A DNA stretch of 64,000 nucleotides from an uncultured Prochlorococcus sp. (GCA_902576415.1 CACGVZ010000004.1:1-64000), one strand, 5' to 3'. Counted from the first letter of the stretch, positions 29,492-40,164 are shown. The notes: a model not told the origin generated them from the sequence alone. Made by a program: numbers and translations.

Positions 29492-30663
29492 TGAGTTTTT
29501 CTTTTTTAAAATTTAGAAAAATCCCATTAGCCTGGTTGTTGTTAACAAGGCAACCATTAAGGTTGGCAGTTGCTATCGCAGGAATCAGCTTTGCAGGAAT
29601 TTTGATGTTTATGCAATTAGGTTTCAGAGATGGTTTGTTTGATACAAGCGTAACTATTCATAAACTATTAGATGCTGACCTGGTTTTGATTAGTCCAAGA
29701 TCAAAAAGTTCAATAAGTATGAGTGGATTCCCAAAAAGAAGGTTGATCCAAACTCTTGCATTAGAAGATGTTGAAAAAACTACTCCTGTCAATCTTAATT
29801 ATTTACTATGGAGAAATCCCGAAAATCTTAAAACGAGATCTATACTAGCATTGGGATTTAATCCTTCTGATTCACTTCTTCTAGATGATGGTTTCTCAAA
29901 GAAAGCTTATAAATTGAGAAATCCATCGAGAGTTCTTTTTGATAAACTTTCTAGGCCTGAATTTGGACCAATTGAGGAATGGTTTTTATCAGATAAAAAA
30001 GTTGAAACTGAAGTCGCTGGAAAAAGAGTAATTGTTGAAGGTCTTGTGGAGTTGGGACCATCTTTTGGTGCAGACGGTAATTTGATTACAAGTCGAGAAA
30101 CATTCTTAAGACTTTTTCCTGCAAATCCTCCCGGAAGCATAGAAATAGGTTTGGTAAAGCTTAAAAAAGGATCTGATCCTGAATTTATTTCAAGAATCTT
30201 AAACAACTCGCTCCCTAATGATGTCCGGGTTCTCACAAAAAATCAATTTATAGATTTTGAGAAGAATTATTGGAAAAACAGCACTGCAATAGGTTTTATA
30301 TTTAGTTTGGGAGCTCTGATGGGTTTTGTTGTAGGGTGTGTAGTCGTCTATCAAATTCTTTATAGTGACGTTACAGACCACCTCCCAGAGTACGCCACCT
30401 TATTGGCGATGGGATATAGATTAAATTCTCTCTTCTTTGTTGTAGCCAGAGAGGGTTTTTTGTTGGCTTTGTTTGGTTATTTACCTGCTTATTTCTCTGG
30501 TCAAATTCTCTACTCAGTTATTAGAAGCTCTACTAAGCTACCAATTATAATGGATGCAGATAAAACAATTTTAATTTTCGTATTAGTTTTAATAATGTGT
30601 ATGGGATCAGCTGCTATCGCTATGCGCAAATTAGTTGATGCCGATCCTGCTGAAATTTTCTAA
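29491..30663 (+). CDS. devC: DevC-like ABC transporter permease
   Basis: FtsX/MacB-like permease; PLAWLLLTRQPLRLAVAIAGISFAGILMFMQLGFRDGLFD. Confidence 0.9.
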   Translation: MSFSFLKFRKIPLAWLLLTRQPLRLAVAIAGISFAGILMFMQLGFRDGLFDTSVTIHKLLDADLVLISPRSKSSISMSGFPKRRLIQTLALEDVEKTTPVNLNYLLWRNPENLKTRSILALGFNPSDSLLLDDGFSKKAYKLRNPSRVLFDKLSRPEFGPIEEWFLSDKKVETEVAGKRVIVEGLVELGPSFGADGNLITSRETFLRLFPANPPGSIEIGLVKLKKGSDPEFISRILNNSLPNDVRVLTKNQFIDFEKNYWKNSTAIGFIFSLGALMGFVVGCVVVYQILYSDVTDHLPEYATLLAMGYRLNSLFFVVAREGFLLALFGYLPAYFSGQILYSVIRSSTKLPIIMDADKTILIFVLVLIMCMGSAAIAMRKLVDADPAEIF

Positions 30664-30676
30664 CAATTAAATTTAT

Positions 30677-31405
30677 ATGCCTAAAGGTAATACATTAAAA
30701 AAAAATATCAAAAATGAAAAAACAGTCTCAATAAATAATTTGAGTCACTTTTATGGAAAAAATGAAAATAAAAAACAAGTTCTTAACGATGTTAATTTAA
30801 ATATTGATAAAGGGGAATTGGTTCTTTTAAAGGGACCTTCTGGATGTGGAAAAACGACACTTTTAACACTAATTGGTGCTTTGAGAACCTGTCAAAGTGG
30901 TGATTTAACCGTATTAAATAATCAGTTAAATGGAGCTTCAAGAAAAACGCGTCAGATTCTTAGAAGAAGTATTGGCATGATTTTTCAAGGTCACAATCTT
31001 CTTAGATGTTTAACAGCTGAGCAAAATGTTCAAATGGGAGCAGATTTAATAAAAGGTTTAACATATTTGCAAAGACGCGAAATTGCACGAAATTGGTTAT
31101 CAGCAGTAGGATTAGAAGAACATCATAAAAAGATGCCCAATGACTTATCTGGTGGACAGAAACAAAGAGTAGCAATTGCTCGAGCTTTATCTGCTAACCC
31201 AAAACTTTTATTAGCTGATGAACCTACTTCTGCTCTTGATAGTGTTACAGGTAGAGAAATAGTAACCCTTTTAAGAAAATTAGCTAAAGAGCAAAATTGT
31301 TCTGTACTTATGGTGACTCACGATCCAAGAATATCTGATATGGCCGATAGGATATTAAATATGGAAGATGGTAAAATATATAGTGCTCATAGTGAGCTAA
31401 TATAA
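30677..31405 (+). CDS. devA: DevA-like ABC transporter ATP-binding protein
   Basis: GPSGCGKTTLLTLIGALR, LSGGQKQRVAIARAL, DEPTSALD. Confidence 0.92.
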   Translation: MPKGNTLKKNIKNEKTVSINNLSHFYGKNENKKQVLNDVNLNIDKGELVLLKGPSGCGKTTLLTLIGALRTCQSGDLTVLNNQLNGASRKTRQILRRSIGMIFQGHNLLRCLTAEQNVQMGADLIKGLTYLQRREIARNWLSAVGLEEHHKKMPNDLSGGQKQRVAIARALSANPKLLLADEPTSALDSVTGREIVTLLRKLAKEQNCSVLMVTHDPRISDMADRILNMEDGKIYSAHSELI

Positions 31406-31423
31406 CTAAAAGATAAAAATTTC

Positions 31424-31573
31424 ATGTCTAAGAGAAGGAATCTAAAAAAAGAAAAGCAGGAACGTAACCGAGCATATGCTAGAAAGTTCAAAAAAAGGAA
31501 ATTAAGAACTGATGGCAGACCTGATGGTGGAAATGTTACAGGTACAGCAAATAATGGCGGGGCGGCTGATTAA
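31424..31573 (+). CDS. Putative 49-aa highly basic protein
   Basis: MSKRRNLKKEKQERNRAYARKFKKRKLRTDGRPDGGNVTGTANNGGAAD; not in ORF track. Confidence 0.65.
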   Translation: MSKRRNLKKEKQERNRAYARKFKKRKLRTDGRPDGGNVTGTANNGGAAD

Positions 31574-31627
31574 CAAATATCTTTTATTATTACCTTCTTG
31601 TAATCCTTCTACTATAGATATTTAAGC

Positions 31628-32545
31628 GTGACAATGAATGTAAGTATTGTTATACCAACTTACAACAGAAAACCCATACTAGAGAAATGTCTTTTCGCGC
31701 TTGAGAATCAGAAGTTGAATAAAAATACTAGTAATTATGAAATCATAGTTGTTGATGATGGATCTACAGATGGAACAAGTTTTTGGATAAATAATAATAA
31801 AGCTAATCTCCCTCATGTAGTTCTTCTTCAACAAGAACATGGGGGACCTGCATTAGGAAGAAATCTTGGGGTAATTAAATCAAAATATGAAATTATTATT
31901 TTTATTGATAGTGATCTTGTAGTTCTAGATAATTTTATAAGTTGTCATGTAGATAAGTTGCTTGCCTCTTGGAAAAAATATGATAAAAAATGTTTTACCT
32001 ATGGCTCGGTCATCAATACCTCTAATTTTCAAAATCCTCAGAGTGAAAAATATAAAATAATTGATACTTCTTTTGCTTACTTCGCGACTGGAAATGTTGC
32101 GATATTTAAAGAACTGATTTTAGGTGTCGGCCTATTTGATACCTCTTTTAGTCTTTACGGTTGGGAGGATTTGGAACTAGGAGAAAGATTAAAGAAAATA
32201 GGGACAAAATTAATTAAATGTCCAGATGCAGTTGGTTTTCATTGGCATCCCCCATTTAATTGCGAACAAATTGAATCATTAATAAATCAAGAAAAAGAGA
32301 GGGCAAAGATGGCATTAGTCTTTCATCGGAAACATCCAAATTTAAGGGTTAGATTTATGATTCAATTAACACCTTTTCATTATTTACTATGGCAGTGCCT
32401 TTGCTTGGGAGGACTTATCAGTGTTGATAGAATTCGACCATTATTGAGATTTCTTGTTAATGCCAGAAGAAATAGACTAGCTCTTGAGGTCCTTAGGATC
32501 CCTTTAAATTTGATTTACATTAAACAGTTAACTAAATCAAGATAA
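31628..32545 (+). CDS. Glycosyltransferase family 2
   Basis: VSIVIPTYNRKPILEKCL, VVDDGSTDGT, FIDSDLV. Confidence 0.93.
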   Translation: MTMNVSIVIPTYNRKPILEKCLFALENQKLNKNTSNYEIIVVDDGSTDGTSFWINNNKANLPHVVLLQQEHGGPALGRNLGVIKSKYEIIIFIDSDLVVLDNFISCHVDKLLASWKKYDKKCFTYGSVINTSNFQNPQSEKYKIIDTSFAYFATGNVAIFKELILGVGLFDTSFSLYGWEDLELGERLKKIGTKLIKCPDAVGFHWHPPFNCEQIESLINQEKERAKMALVFHRKHPNLRVRFMIQLTPFHYLLWQCLCLGGLISVDRIRPLLRFLVNARRNRLALEVLRIPLNLIYIKQLTKSR

Positions 32546-32573
32546 AAAACTTTTAGAAGTACACATCACTTGC

Positions 32574-32579
32574 TACAAT
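32574..32579 (+). promoter_or_regulatory. Candidate -10 element of rpsB-tsf
   Basis: TACAAT, about 20 bp before the structured leader. Confidence 0.4.
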
Positions 32580-32598
32580 TATTGAAACAAAATCCACA

Positions 32599-32660
32599 CA
32601 TCTGACAGTTTCGGGTGATTTCAAAGTAAATTCCCAGTCAGATGGAGGCTAACCCGAAAC
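32599..32660 (+). promoter_or_regulatory. Structured rpsB leader (interleaved stems)
   Basis: CATCTGAC (32599-32606) complements GTCAGATG (32637-32644); GTTTCGGGT (32608-32616) complements ACCCGAAAC (32652-32660). Confidence 0.7.
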
Positions 32661-32670
32661 CTTTTAAATT

Positions 32671-33375
32671 ATGGCTGTTGTATCACTATCTGAAATGATG
32701 GAAGCTGGTGCTCATTTTGGGCATCAAACTAGACGTTGGAATCCGAAAATGTCTAAATATATTTATTGCGCGAGAAATGGAGTTCATATTATTGACCTTG
32801 TTAAAACAGCATTATGTATGAACGATGCATATAAATGGACCAGGAACGCAGCAAAAAGTGGCAAACGTTTTCTATTTGTTGGAACAAAAAAACAAGCATC
32901 TGACGTGGTTGCTCAAGAAGCTACTCGATGCGGAGCTGCTTATGTAAATCAAAGATGGCTTGGAGGTATGTTGACAAACTGGACAACCATGAAAGCTAGG
33001 ATTGAAAGATTGAAGGATCTTGAGAAAATGGAAAGTAGTGGTTCAATATCAATGAGGCCAAAAAAGGAAGCCGCCGTTCTTAGGAGAGAACTTGAAAGAT
33101 TACAAAAATATTTGGGGGGACTTAAGGGTATGAGAAGATTACCAGATGTAGTGGTTTTGGTTGATCAGAGAAGAGAATCGAATGCGGTTTTAGAAGCTAG
33201 GAAATTAGATATTTCATTAGTATCAATGTTAGATACTAACTGCGACCCGGATTTGTGTGAGGTCCCAATACCATGTAATGATGATGCAGTTAGATCTGTG
33301 CAGCTTATTTTGGGAAGACTTGCAGATGCCATAAATGAAGGCAGAAAAGGTTCTAATGCCGAAAGAAAAAATTAA
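32671..33375 (+). CDS. rpsB: 30S ribosomal protein S2
   Basis: [41 protein letters not shown]. Confidence 0.98.
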   Translation: MAVVSLSEMMEAGAHFGHQTRRWNPKMSKYIYCARNGVHIIDLVKTALCMNDAYKWTRNAAKSGKRFLFVGTKKQASDVVAQEATRCGAAYVNQRWLGGMLTNWTTMKARIERLKDLEKMESSGSISMRPKKEAAVLRRELERLQKYLGGLKGMRRLPDVVVLVDQRRESNAVLEARKLDISLVSMLDTNCDPDLCEVPIPCNDDAVRSVQLILGRLADAINEGRKGSNAERKN

Positions 33376-33415
33376 ATCTTAAAACTTTCTAATTACTATT
33401 TTTTTTATTATTTAA

Positions 33416-34072
33416 ATGGGAAACATTACAGCAAAACTCGTAAAAGATCTTAGAGATAAGACAGGTGCAGGAATGATGGACTGCAAAAAAGCACTCAACG
33501 AGACTGATGGAAATCTGGAAAAAGCTTTAGAATGGTTAAGAAAGAAAGGTATAGCAAGTGCTGAAAAGAAATCGGGAAGAGTTGCTGCTGAAGGTTCTAT
33601 TGGGAGTTATATTCACACAGGATCAAGAGTAGGAGTTTTGCTTGAGTTGAATTGTGAAACTGATTTTGTTGCAAGAGGTGATATATTTCAATCTTTGTTG
33701 AAGGATGTCTCAATGCAGATAGCAGCATGCCCCAATGTCGAATATGTCTCAATTGATGAAATACCAGAGGAGGTAGTAGAGAAAGAAAAGCAGATTGAAA
33801 TGGGTAGAGATGATCTATCGGGGAAACCAGAACAAATTAAAGAAAAAATAGTTGAAGGTAGAATAGCGAAAAGACTTAATGAGCTAGTTTTGCTTTCACA
33901 ACCTTACATTAAAGATAGTTCCCTTACTGTTGAGGATCTAGTTACACAAGCAGCCGCAAAAATCGGAGAGAATATCAAAGTAAGACGCTTTACAAGATAT
34001 ACGTTAGGAGAAGGTATCGAAAAAAATCAGATTGACTTTGCTGAAGAAGTTGCTTCAATGAAATCAAATTAG
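33416..34072 (+). CDS. tsf: Elongation factor Ts
   Basis: [30 protein letters not shown]. Confidence 0.98.
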   Translation: MGNITAKLVKDLRDKTGAGMMDCKKALNETDGNLEKALEWLRKKGIASAEKKSGRVAAEGSIGSYIHTGSRVGVLLELNCETDFVARGDIFQSLLKDVSMQIAACPNVEYVSIDEIPEEVVEKEKQIEMGRDDLSGKPEQIKEKIVEGRIAKRLNELVLLSQPYIKDSSLTVEDLVTQAAAKIGENIKVRRFTRYTLGEGIEKNQIDFAEEVASMKSN

Positions 34073-34076
34073 TAAA

Positions 34077-35153
34077 TTGAACTATTTCAATAACTTTGCA
34101 GAAATAGATAAAATTAACTCACAATTAGAGAGAGCAGAGATACAAAAAAGAATATTAACTAAAAATATCTATAGGGAATATGAACTTTATCTTAATCTAG
34201 TAAGAGAACTACTTTTCATCTCTGTAGAAAAAGGCCTCAATCAAATATATAGTTATCCAACAATTAATGATAATTTCTTAAATGAAAATGAATTCTATAG
34301 TCTTTTTGAAAAAAAAATAAGTAAAATAATATTTACGAATTTGCCCTTTTTAACAGTAGAACAATTAAAGATAAATGAAATTGAAAAAAATATAAATAAT
34401 CAAATTAATTTTACTATTTTTGATGGTTCAACAAAAATAAAGGATGATCAAAAAGAAAAATTTCAATATGAAGATGGTTTTCAATTAAAAGAACCCATTC
34501 AGTTCGAGATTACTGAAGACTTATCAAATACTTCTGAATATTATCAAACTCATAATTATGATAGATTCGTGTCACTTGATTTAGATAATAACCAAAATAA
34601 TAATTATTTATCTAAAAAAGATTTTTTTGAAAATTTAGGAGTTGAAAAACAATTTATTTCCTCCTTAATTGAATTAATAGGAGAAGAAAAGGTGGAGAAA
34701 ACAAGATATCAAGAAAAAGAAAATATCAATCAGATGGATAATCTACAAAAAAATCAGATTTTTAATGATTTTGATTTAATAGACAAGTCATTGGAAAATT
34801 TACTATTGAATCTTTCATATAATATTAATCAAGAATTATTCAAGGCAAATCTCATAAAAAAGATGATATCTAAAGATGCCTTTGATTACTTAGTAGGCAA
34901 AAATTTTATGATAAAACATCCATATCCTTTTGTTATTAATTTCGAATTAAACTTAAATCAGTCATCATTAATAGGCAACAATTTTCCAAGCATTATTTTC
35001 TTCAATATATCTACTGTTGAATTAGAGTATAAAAATTTAAATCTTTCTATTCAAAGGAACAAAATAAATGAGCTAAAAAATCAATTTCAGCGTTTGATTA
35101 AAAAAGAGTCATATTGGAGGCAAAAAGAAATAACTTTGAATAAGATACGTTGA
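34077..35153 (+). CDS. Hypothetical protein between tsf and recG
   Basis: 358-aa ORF with TTG start, close spacing to tsf; no family recognised. Confidence 0.75.
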   Translation: MNYFNNFAEIDKINSQLERAEIQKRILTKNIYREYELYLNLVRELLFISVEKGLNQIYSYPTINDNFLNENEFYSLFEKKISKIIFTNLPFLTVEQLKINEIEKNINNQINFTIFDGSTKIKDDQKEKFQYEDGFQLKEPIQFEITEDLSNTSEYYQTHNYDRFVSLDLDNNQNNNYLSKKDFFENLGVEKQFISSLIELIGEEKVEKTRYQEKENINQMDNLQKNQIFNDFDLIDKSLENLLLNLSYNINQELFKANLIKKMISKDAFDYLVGKNFMIKHPYPFVINFELNLNQSSLIGNNFPSIIFFNISTVELEYKNLNLSIQRNKINELKNQFQRLIKKESYWRQKEITLNKIR

Positions 35154-35175
35154 AAAAATAACTCTTTTTTCAAAT

Positions 35176-37632
35176 GTGACTATTAGCGAGAATAATAATA
35201 AATTAATTAAAGATTGGATAAGACCTCTTCAAAAATCTCTTACTATTGAAACTGAAAATAAATTTATTAATACCTTAGGAAGAGAAAAATATTTTAATGA
35301 TTATTTGCATGAATCATTAAAAAAACTAGATAATCTAAATCTCTCAGAGGAATATTTAAGGATATTTTATGAATTTTCTGAAAAATATAATGAATATAAT
35401 AAATTAGATGAAAATCAAAGAAAAAGGTTAATTATAGATACAAGAAAAAATCTTTATAAACTAGGCAAAACTCTAGAAATAGAAAGTTTTAATAATAGTA
35501 ATAATAATGTTTTTCTGAATAAAGCTGATTCAAGTTTGTCTTTTGATTCAGATATTTCATTAATAAAAAATGTAGGAAAAGTTTATAAAAATAAGCTTAA
35601 TGAATTAGGGATATTTCATATAAAAGACCTAATTAATTATTTCCCGAGAACATATCTAGATTATACGAATAGAGTCAAGATAATAAATTTAAAACCAGAG
35701 AATTTATACACGTGCATCGCAAACGTTAAAAGATTTTATATTCATAAGAGTAAAAAAAATAGTAATTTATCAATAATGAATATTGTAGTTTCTGATGAAA
35801 CGTCTTCAATAAAGGTTACAAAATTTTTTTTAGGAAGAAGATTTAGATCTTACTCCTTCTTCTCATCTCAAAAATCTTTGTATATTCCTGGAACCAAATT
35901 AGCAATCTCCGGTAAGGTTAAATTGACAGAGTATGGCAAAACTTTTGTAGATCCGCAGATTGAAATTCTTAAGGATAACAATGATAATTTTAATTTCTCA
36001 GGCAAAATATTACCCTTGTATTCATTAGGTGAAGCTTTATCAAATATGAGTTTTATCAAACTTATGAAAAAGGTACTAATTTATGCAAAGCAATATCCAG
36101 AAATTTTAAATAAAAAGCAACTTGATTCATTATCTTTATTATCAAAAGGAGAGTCGTTGATTAATATTCATTTCCCACCAACTCAACAGGCACTTATTGA
36201 GTCAAAAAAACGTTTGGTTTTTGATGAGTTATTCTTACTTCAAATAAAGTTCCTACTTAGAAAAAAAAAGAATAATAAAAATGTAACTTCCCAACAATTA
36301 CCTCAAAAGAAATCTTTATTAAAAGAATTTTTAAATACTTTTCCTTTTAAATTAACAAAATCTCAAGAAAATGTTTTAAATGAAATTAAGAAAGATTTAT
36401 CTAATCCCGTACCAATGTCTAGATTGCTTCAGGGAGATGTGGGAAGCGGTAAAACTATAATTGCAATAGCGTCTCTTTTACTTGTCATTGAAAAAAGCCA
36501 GCAAGGTGCATTTATGGTCCCAACTGAGGTATTAGCAGAACAGCATTATAAAAATTTATTAAAATATTTAAATCCCCTTCTGGTTTCTGTTGAACTACTT
36601 ACTGGGAATACTCCTCAAAAAAAGAGAAAAGAAATTTTCACTAATTTGAACAATGGATTAATTGATATCCTCGTAGGTACTCATGCTTTATTTGAGGATA
36701 AAGTCATCTTTAATGCATTAGGCATGGTTGTAATTGATGAACAACATAGATTTGGAGTTACTCAAAGAAATAGATTACTAAATAAAGGAGAAAATACTAA
36801 CTTGTTATCAATGACAGCAACACCAATTCCAAGAACTCTTGCGCTTTCTATTTATGGTGATTTAGATGTGAGTCAAATTACAGAACTCCCTCCTGGGAGA
36901 GTTCCCATAACAACAAAAATAATTTCAGAAGATGATTTAACTAACCTGTTTAAGATTGTTGAAGATGAGATCAATAAGGGAAAGCAAGCTTATGTGATTT
37001 TGCCACTTATAGAAGATTCAGAAAAAATGAATTTAAGCTCCGCAAAGAAAACATTCAAACATTTATCAGAAGAGGTCTTTTTTAATAAAAAAGTTGGATT
37101 ATTGCATGGTAAATTAAGTTCACAAGAAAAGAATGAAGTAATAAATTCTTTTTTAAAGAATGAAATTAATATATTGGTTTCAACCACAGTAATTGAGGTT
37201 GGCATTGATGTGCCTAACGCCTCAATTATGATTATTTATAATTCGGACAGATTTGGATTATCCCAGCTACATCAGTTAAGGGGGAGAGTTGGTAGAGGAT
37301 CAACAAAATCTTTTTGTTATTTGGTAACCCCCGATAAAAATGGATTAGAAAATAAACGACTATGTGTTTTGCAAAAATCTAATGATGGCTTTTATATTGC
37401 TGAAAAAGACTTGGAGCTTAGAGGACCAGGCCAGATTTTAGGATATAGACAATCCGGATTGCCTGATTTTGTGCTGGACAATTTACCTAATAATAAATTT
37501 CTTATTGATAAGGCTCGTGAAGAGGCTATTAAGATTGTTAGTGATGATCCTGATTTAAAAGAAAATATTGTTTTAAGGAATATACTTATTGATAATTCTG
37601 ATAATAAATTCATTCATGATTTCTTAAATTGA
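35176..37632 (+). CDS. recG: ATP-dependent DNA helicase RecG
   Basis: LLQGDVGSGKTIIA, VIDEQHRFGV, MTATPIPRTLAL, QLRGRVGRG. Confidence 0.96.
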   Translation: MTISENNNKLIKDWIRPLQKSLTIETENKFINTLGREKYFNDYLHESLKKLDNLNLSEEYLRIFYEFSEKYNEYNKLDENQRKRLIIDTRKNLYKLGKTLEIESFNNSNNNVFLNKADSSLSFDSDISLIKNVGKVYKNKLNELGIFHIKDLINYFPRTYLDYTNRVKIINLKPENLYTCIANVKRFYIHKSKKNSNLSIMNIVVSDETSSIKVTKFFLGRRFRSYSFFSSQKSLYIPGTKLAISGKVKLTEYGKTFVDPQIEILKDNNDNFNFSGKILPLYSLGEALSNMSFIKLMKKVLIYAKQYPEILNKKQLDSLSLLSKGESLINIHFPPTQQALIESKKRLVFDELFLLQIKFLLRKKKNNKNVTSQQLPQKKSLLKEFLNTFPFKLTKSQENVLNEIKKDLSNPVPMSRLLQGDVGSGKTIIAIASLLLVIEKSQQGAFMVPTEVLAEQHYKNLLKYLNPLLVSVELLTGNTPQKKRKEIFTNLNNGLIDILVGTHALFEDKVIFNALGMVVIDEQHRFGVTQRNRLLNKGENTNLLSMTATPIPRTLALSIYGDLDVSQITELPPGRVPITTKIISEDDLTNLFKIVEDEINKGKQAYVILPLIEDSEKMNLSSAKKTFKHLSEEVFFNKKVGLLHGKLSSQEKNEVINSFLKNEINILVSTTVIEVGIDVPNASIMIIYNSDRFGLSQLHQLRGRVGRGSTKSFCYLVTPDKNGLENKRLCVLQKSNDGFYIAEKDLELRGPGQILGYRQSGLPDFVLDNLPNNKFLIDKAREEAIKIVSDDPDLKENIVLRNILIDNSDNKFIHDFLN

Positions 37633-37689
37633 AATCTATCATTGTAATTTTTGATATATATGTCACTATAAATCAATTGCAAATTTCTA

Positions 37690-38373
37690 TTGAAAATTTG
37701 GAATAAAATACCAATTAAAGATAATGGAGATAAATTAATAGCTATACCTAGCTGCCTAAAGTTTTTAGATCCCCACCCTTACTTTCATTTAGGAGCACCT
37801 TACAAAGATAAAACTTCTATTTGGAAATTAAGAGAGGAGGTTGTAAATAGATTAGTAAAAGTAAATGATTATTTGATATCAAAGAGTAGTTTTAACCTTT
37901 TAATTTATGACAGTTGGCGACCTTTAGAAGTCCAGGAATTTATGTTTAAAAGAGCATTTTTATTAGAGTGTGAAAAATCTGATATTGATATCTCTTTTGA
38001 AAATAGAAAATCTTATCCTTCCATTTTAAAAAAAGTTGAAAAATTTTGGGCATATCCTTCTCATGACACGAGGTGTCCTCCCCCTCATTCAACTGGTGGT
38101 GCATTGGATGTTTGTTTGTCAGATAAAGACGGAAATCTTGTTAAAATGGGAAGCATGGTTGATCAAATGGACGAGACCTCAAATCCTTATTTTTATGCAA
38201 ACATGAAGAATGAAGGAGCAATTATTTGGAATAGTAGAAGAAATTTATTAAGGGAAATTATGACTAAATTCGGATTTGCTCAACATCCTAATGAATGGTG
38301 GCATTTTAGTTATGGTGATCAATTATGGGCTTGGAAAAATAAAAAAGCAAATGCCCTATATGGAAAAATTTAA
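37690..38373 (+). CDS. D-alanyl-D-alanine dipeptidase (VanX/DdpX family)
   Basis: YDSWRPLEVQEFMF, STGGALDVCL, EWWHFSYG. Confidence 0.88.
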   Translation: MKIWNKIPIKDNGDKLIAIPSCLKFLDPHPYFHLGAPYKDKTSIWKLREEVVNRLVKVNDYLISKSSFNLLIYDSWRPLEVQEFMFKRAFLLECEKSDIDISFENRKSYPSILKKVEKFWAYPSHDTRCPPPHSTGGALDVCLSDKDGNLVKMGSMVDQMDETSNPYFYANMKNEGAIIWNSRRNLLREIMTKFGFAQHPNEWWHFSYGDQLWAWKNKKANALYGKI

Positions 38374-38376
38374 AAT

Positions 38377-40164
38377 CTATTGATTTTCATTTAGTAAATT
38401 TAATATAGAATTTTGATCTTGAGTATTTATAAAATCACCGAAATCCAAATCCAGATTACTCTTCCAATTATCAAATAATGGTTGAAGAGTTTTTTCTAAA
38501 TCGTTAAGTTCCATTCTTTGTAAAAAAGGTTTAGCAAGCCTTTGTAGATTTTTACTTCCCCCCAACCATAATTGATATTTGTTTTGACCACTTCCAACAA
38601 GTGCTAATTCGGCCATATAAGGCCTGGTACATCCATTCGGACATCCTGTCATTCTGAATAATATTGTTTTTTGTATTTTTAGATCTAATAGTAAATTTTC
38701 AATCCTTTTTAGTACATCAGGTAATATCCTTTCAGCTTCAGTCATTGCAAGACCACAAAGTGGTAAAGCAGGACAAGCTAAAGCGTGTCTTTGTATTTCA
38801 TTAATGTTTTCTAAATTTTCATATCCAATTTTTGATAGAGATTTTTGAATTTCACCTTTGTTTTTATTGGGAATATTACAAAGTAAAATATCTTGATTAG
38901 GTGTGAGTCTTAAATCTAAATTATATTTTTTAACAATACTTGTGATGGTATTCTTCTTCTCTCCAGATAATCTTCCTGATAATAATGGTAAACCTACGAA
39001 ATGGGAGGTTTTATCTTGTTTATGCCAACCTAGGTAATCAATAAGAACCTTATCAGGTTCTTTTCTAATTTTTTTAATTTCTTTTTTGAAATACTTATCA
39101 AAAAGTATCTTTTTGAACCATTTAATACCTTTTCTATGAAGAAGATATTTCATTCTCGAATTTTTTCTTGATTTCCTATCACCATAATCTCTTTGAATAG
39201 CCACAATGCTTTGTATTAATTCATAAATATCAGGTTCTTCAACATATCCAAGTGGATCTGCAATTCTGGCAAAGGTCTCCTCATTATTATGTGTGCGACC
39301 CATACCACCTCCAACATAGAAGTTGCATCCTTCTAAGTTTCCATCTTTAGAAGTAAAGGCAACTATTCCTATGTCATTGGTAAGAAGATCAACAGAATTG
39401 TCACCAGGAACTGTCACGGCACATTTGAATTTTCTCGGTAAATAAGTTGAACCATAAAGAGGTTCTTCTTTTATTCCACTAAAAACATTATCTTTGAATT
39501 GGAGCTTCCTGATTGCTTCAATATCTTTATCAGGCTTTATAGTGTACTCTAAATCTCCATCAGCCCAAAGCTCTAAAAAAGTGCCTTGGCCAGCCATTGG
39601 GGTGAGAAGATCTGCAACTTTTTTTGCCAATGCTCTTGCAATATTATAGTCTGGCGAATCAAATGGAGCCGCAGGGGCCATAACATTTCTATTAATGTCT
39701 CCACATGCAGCTAATGTGGACCCCATTGAATTTACTATTGTTTGAATTACTTCCTTTAGGTTCTCCTTTCTGATTCCATGCATTTGAAAGGCTTGTCTTG
39801 TCGTGGCCCTAAGTGTTCCATTACCTAGTTTGTCAGATAATTCATCTAATGCTAAAAATAATTTCCCAGGGACTTCACCTCCCGGATTTCTTAACCTAAG
39901 CATCATTTGCCAATCTTTACTTTTGCCCGGCCTTCTATTTTCCCGGTTATCTTGTTGATAACTACCATGAAATTTTAATAACTGAACTGCATCATTAGTA
40001 AAATGATCACTTTCATTGACTAATTCTGTAGCAAGTGGTTCCTTAAGAAATTGGCTACTTTTTTTAAAATTTTCAAATTTAGAGACTTCTTGTCCATTTG
40101 CTAAACAAACAGTCTCATCCTTTGCAGAATCTTTTTTCTTTTTTACTTTCTCAACCTTGATCAA
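38377..40164 (-). CDS. sir: Ferredoxin-sulfite reductase
   Basis: TGCPNGCTRPYMAELALVG, LACPALPLCGLAMTEAER, siroheme/4Fe-4S Cys pattern. Confidence 0.95.
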   Translation of the reverse strand: MIKVEKVKKKKDSAKDETVCLANGQEVSKFENFKKSSQFLKEPLATELVNESDHFTNDAVQLLKFHGSYQQDNRENRRPGKSKDWQMMLRLRNPGGEVPGKLFLALDELSDKLGNGTLRATTRQAFQMHGIRKENLKEVIQTIVNSMGSTLAACGDINRNVMAPAAPFDSPDYNIARALAKKVADLLTPMAGQGTFLELWADGDLEYTIKPDKDIEAIRKLQFKDNVFSGIKEEPLYGSTYLPRKFKCAVTVPGDNSVDLLTNDIGIVAFTSKDGNLEGCNFYVGGGMGRTHNNEETFARIADPLGYVEEPDIYELIQSIVAIQRDYGDRKSRKNSRMKYLLHRKGIKWFKKILFDKYFKKEIKKIRKEPDKVLIDYLGWHKQDKTSHFVGLPLLSGRLSGEKKNTITSIVKKYNLDLRLTPNQDILLCNIPNKNKGEIQKSLSKIGYENLENINEIQRHALACPALPLCGLAMTEAERILPDVLKRIENLLLDLKIQKTILFRMTGCPNGCTRPYMAELALVGSGQNKYQLWLGGSKNLQRLAKPFLQRMELNDLEKTLQPLFDNWKSNLDLDFGDFINTQDQNSILNLLNENQ

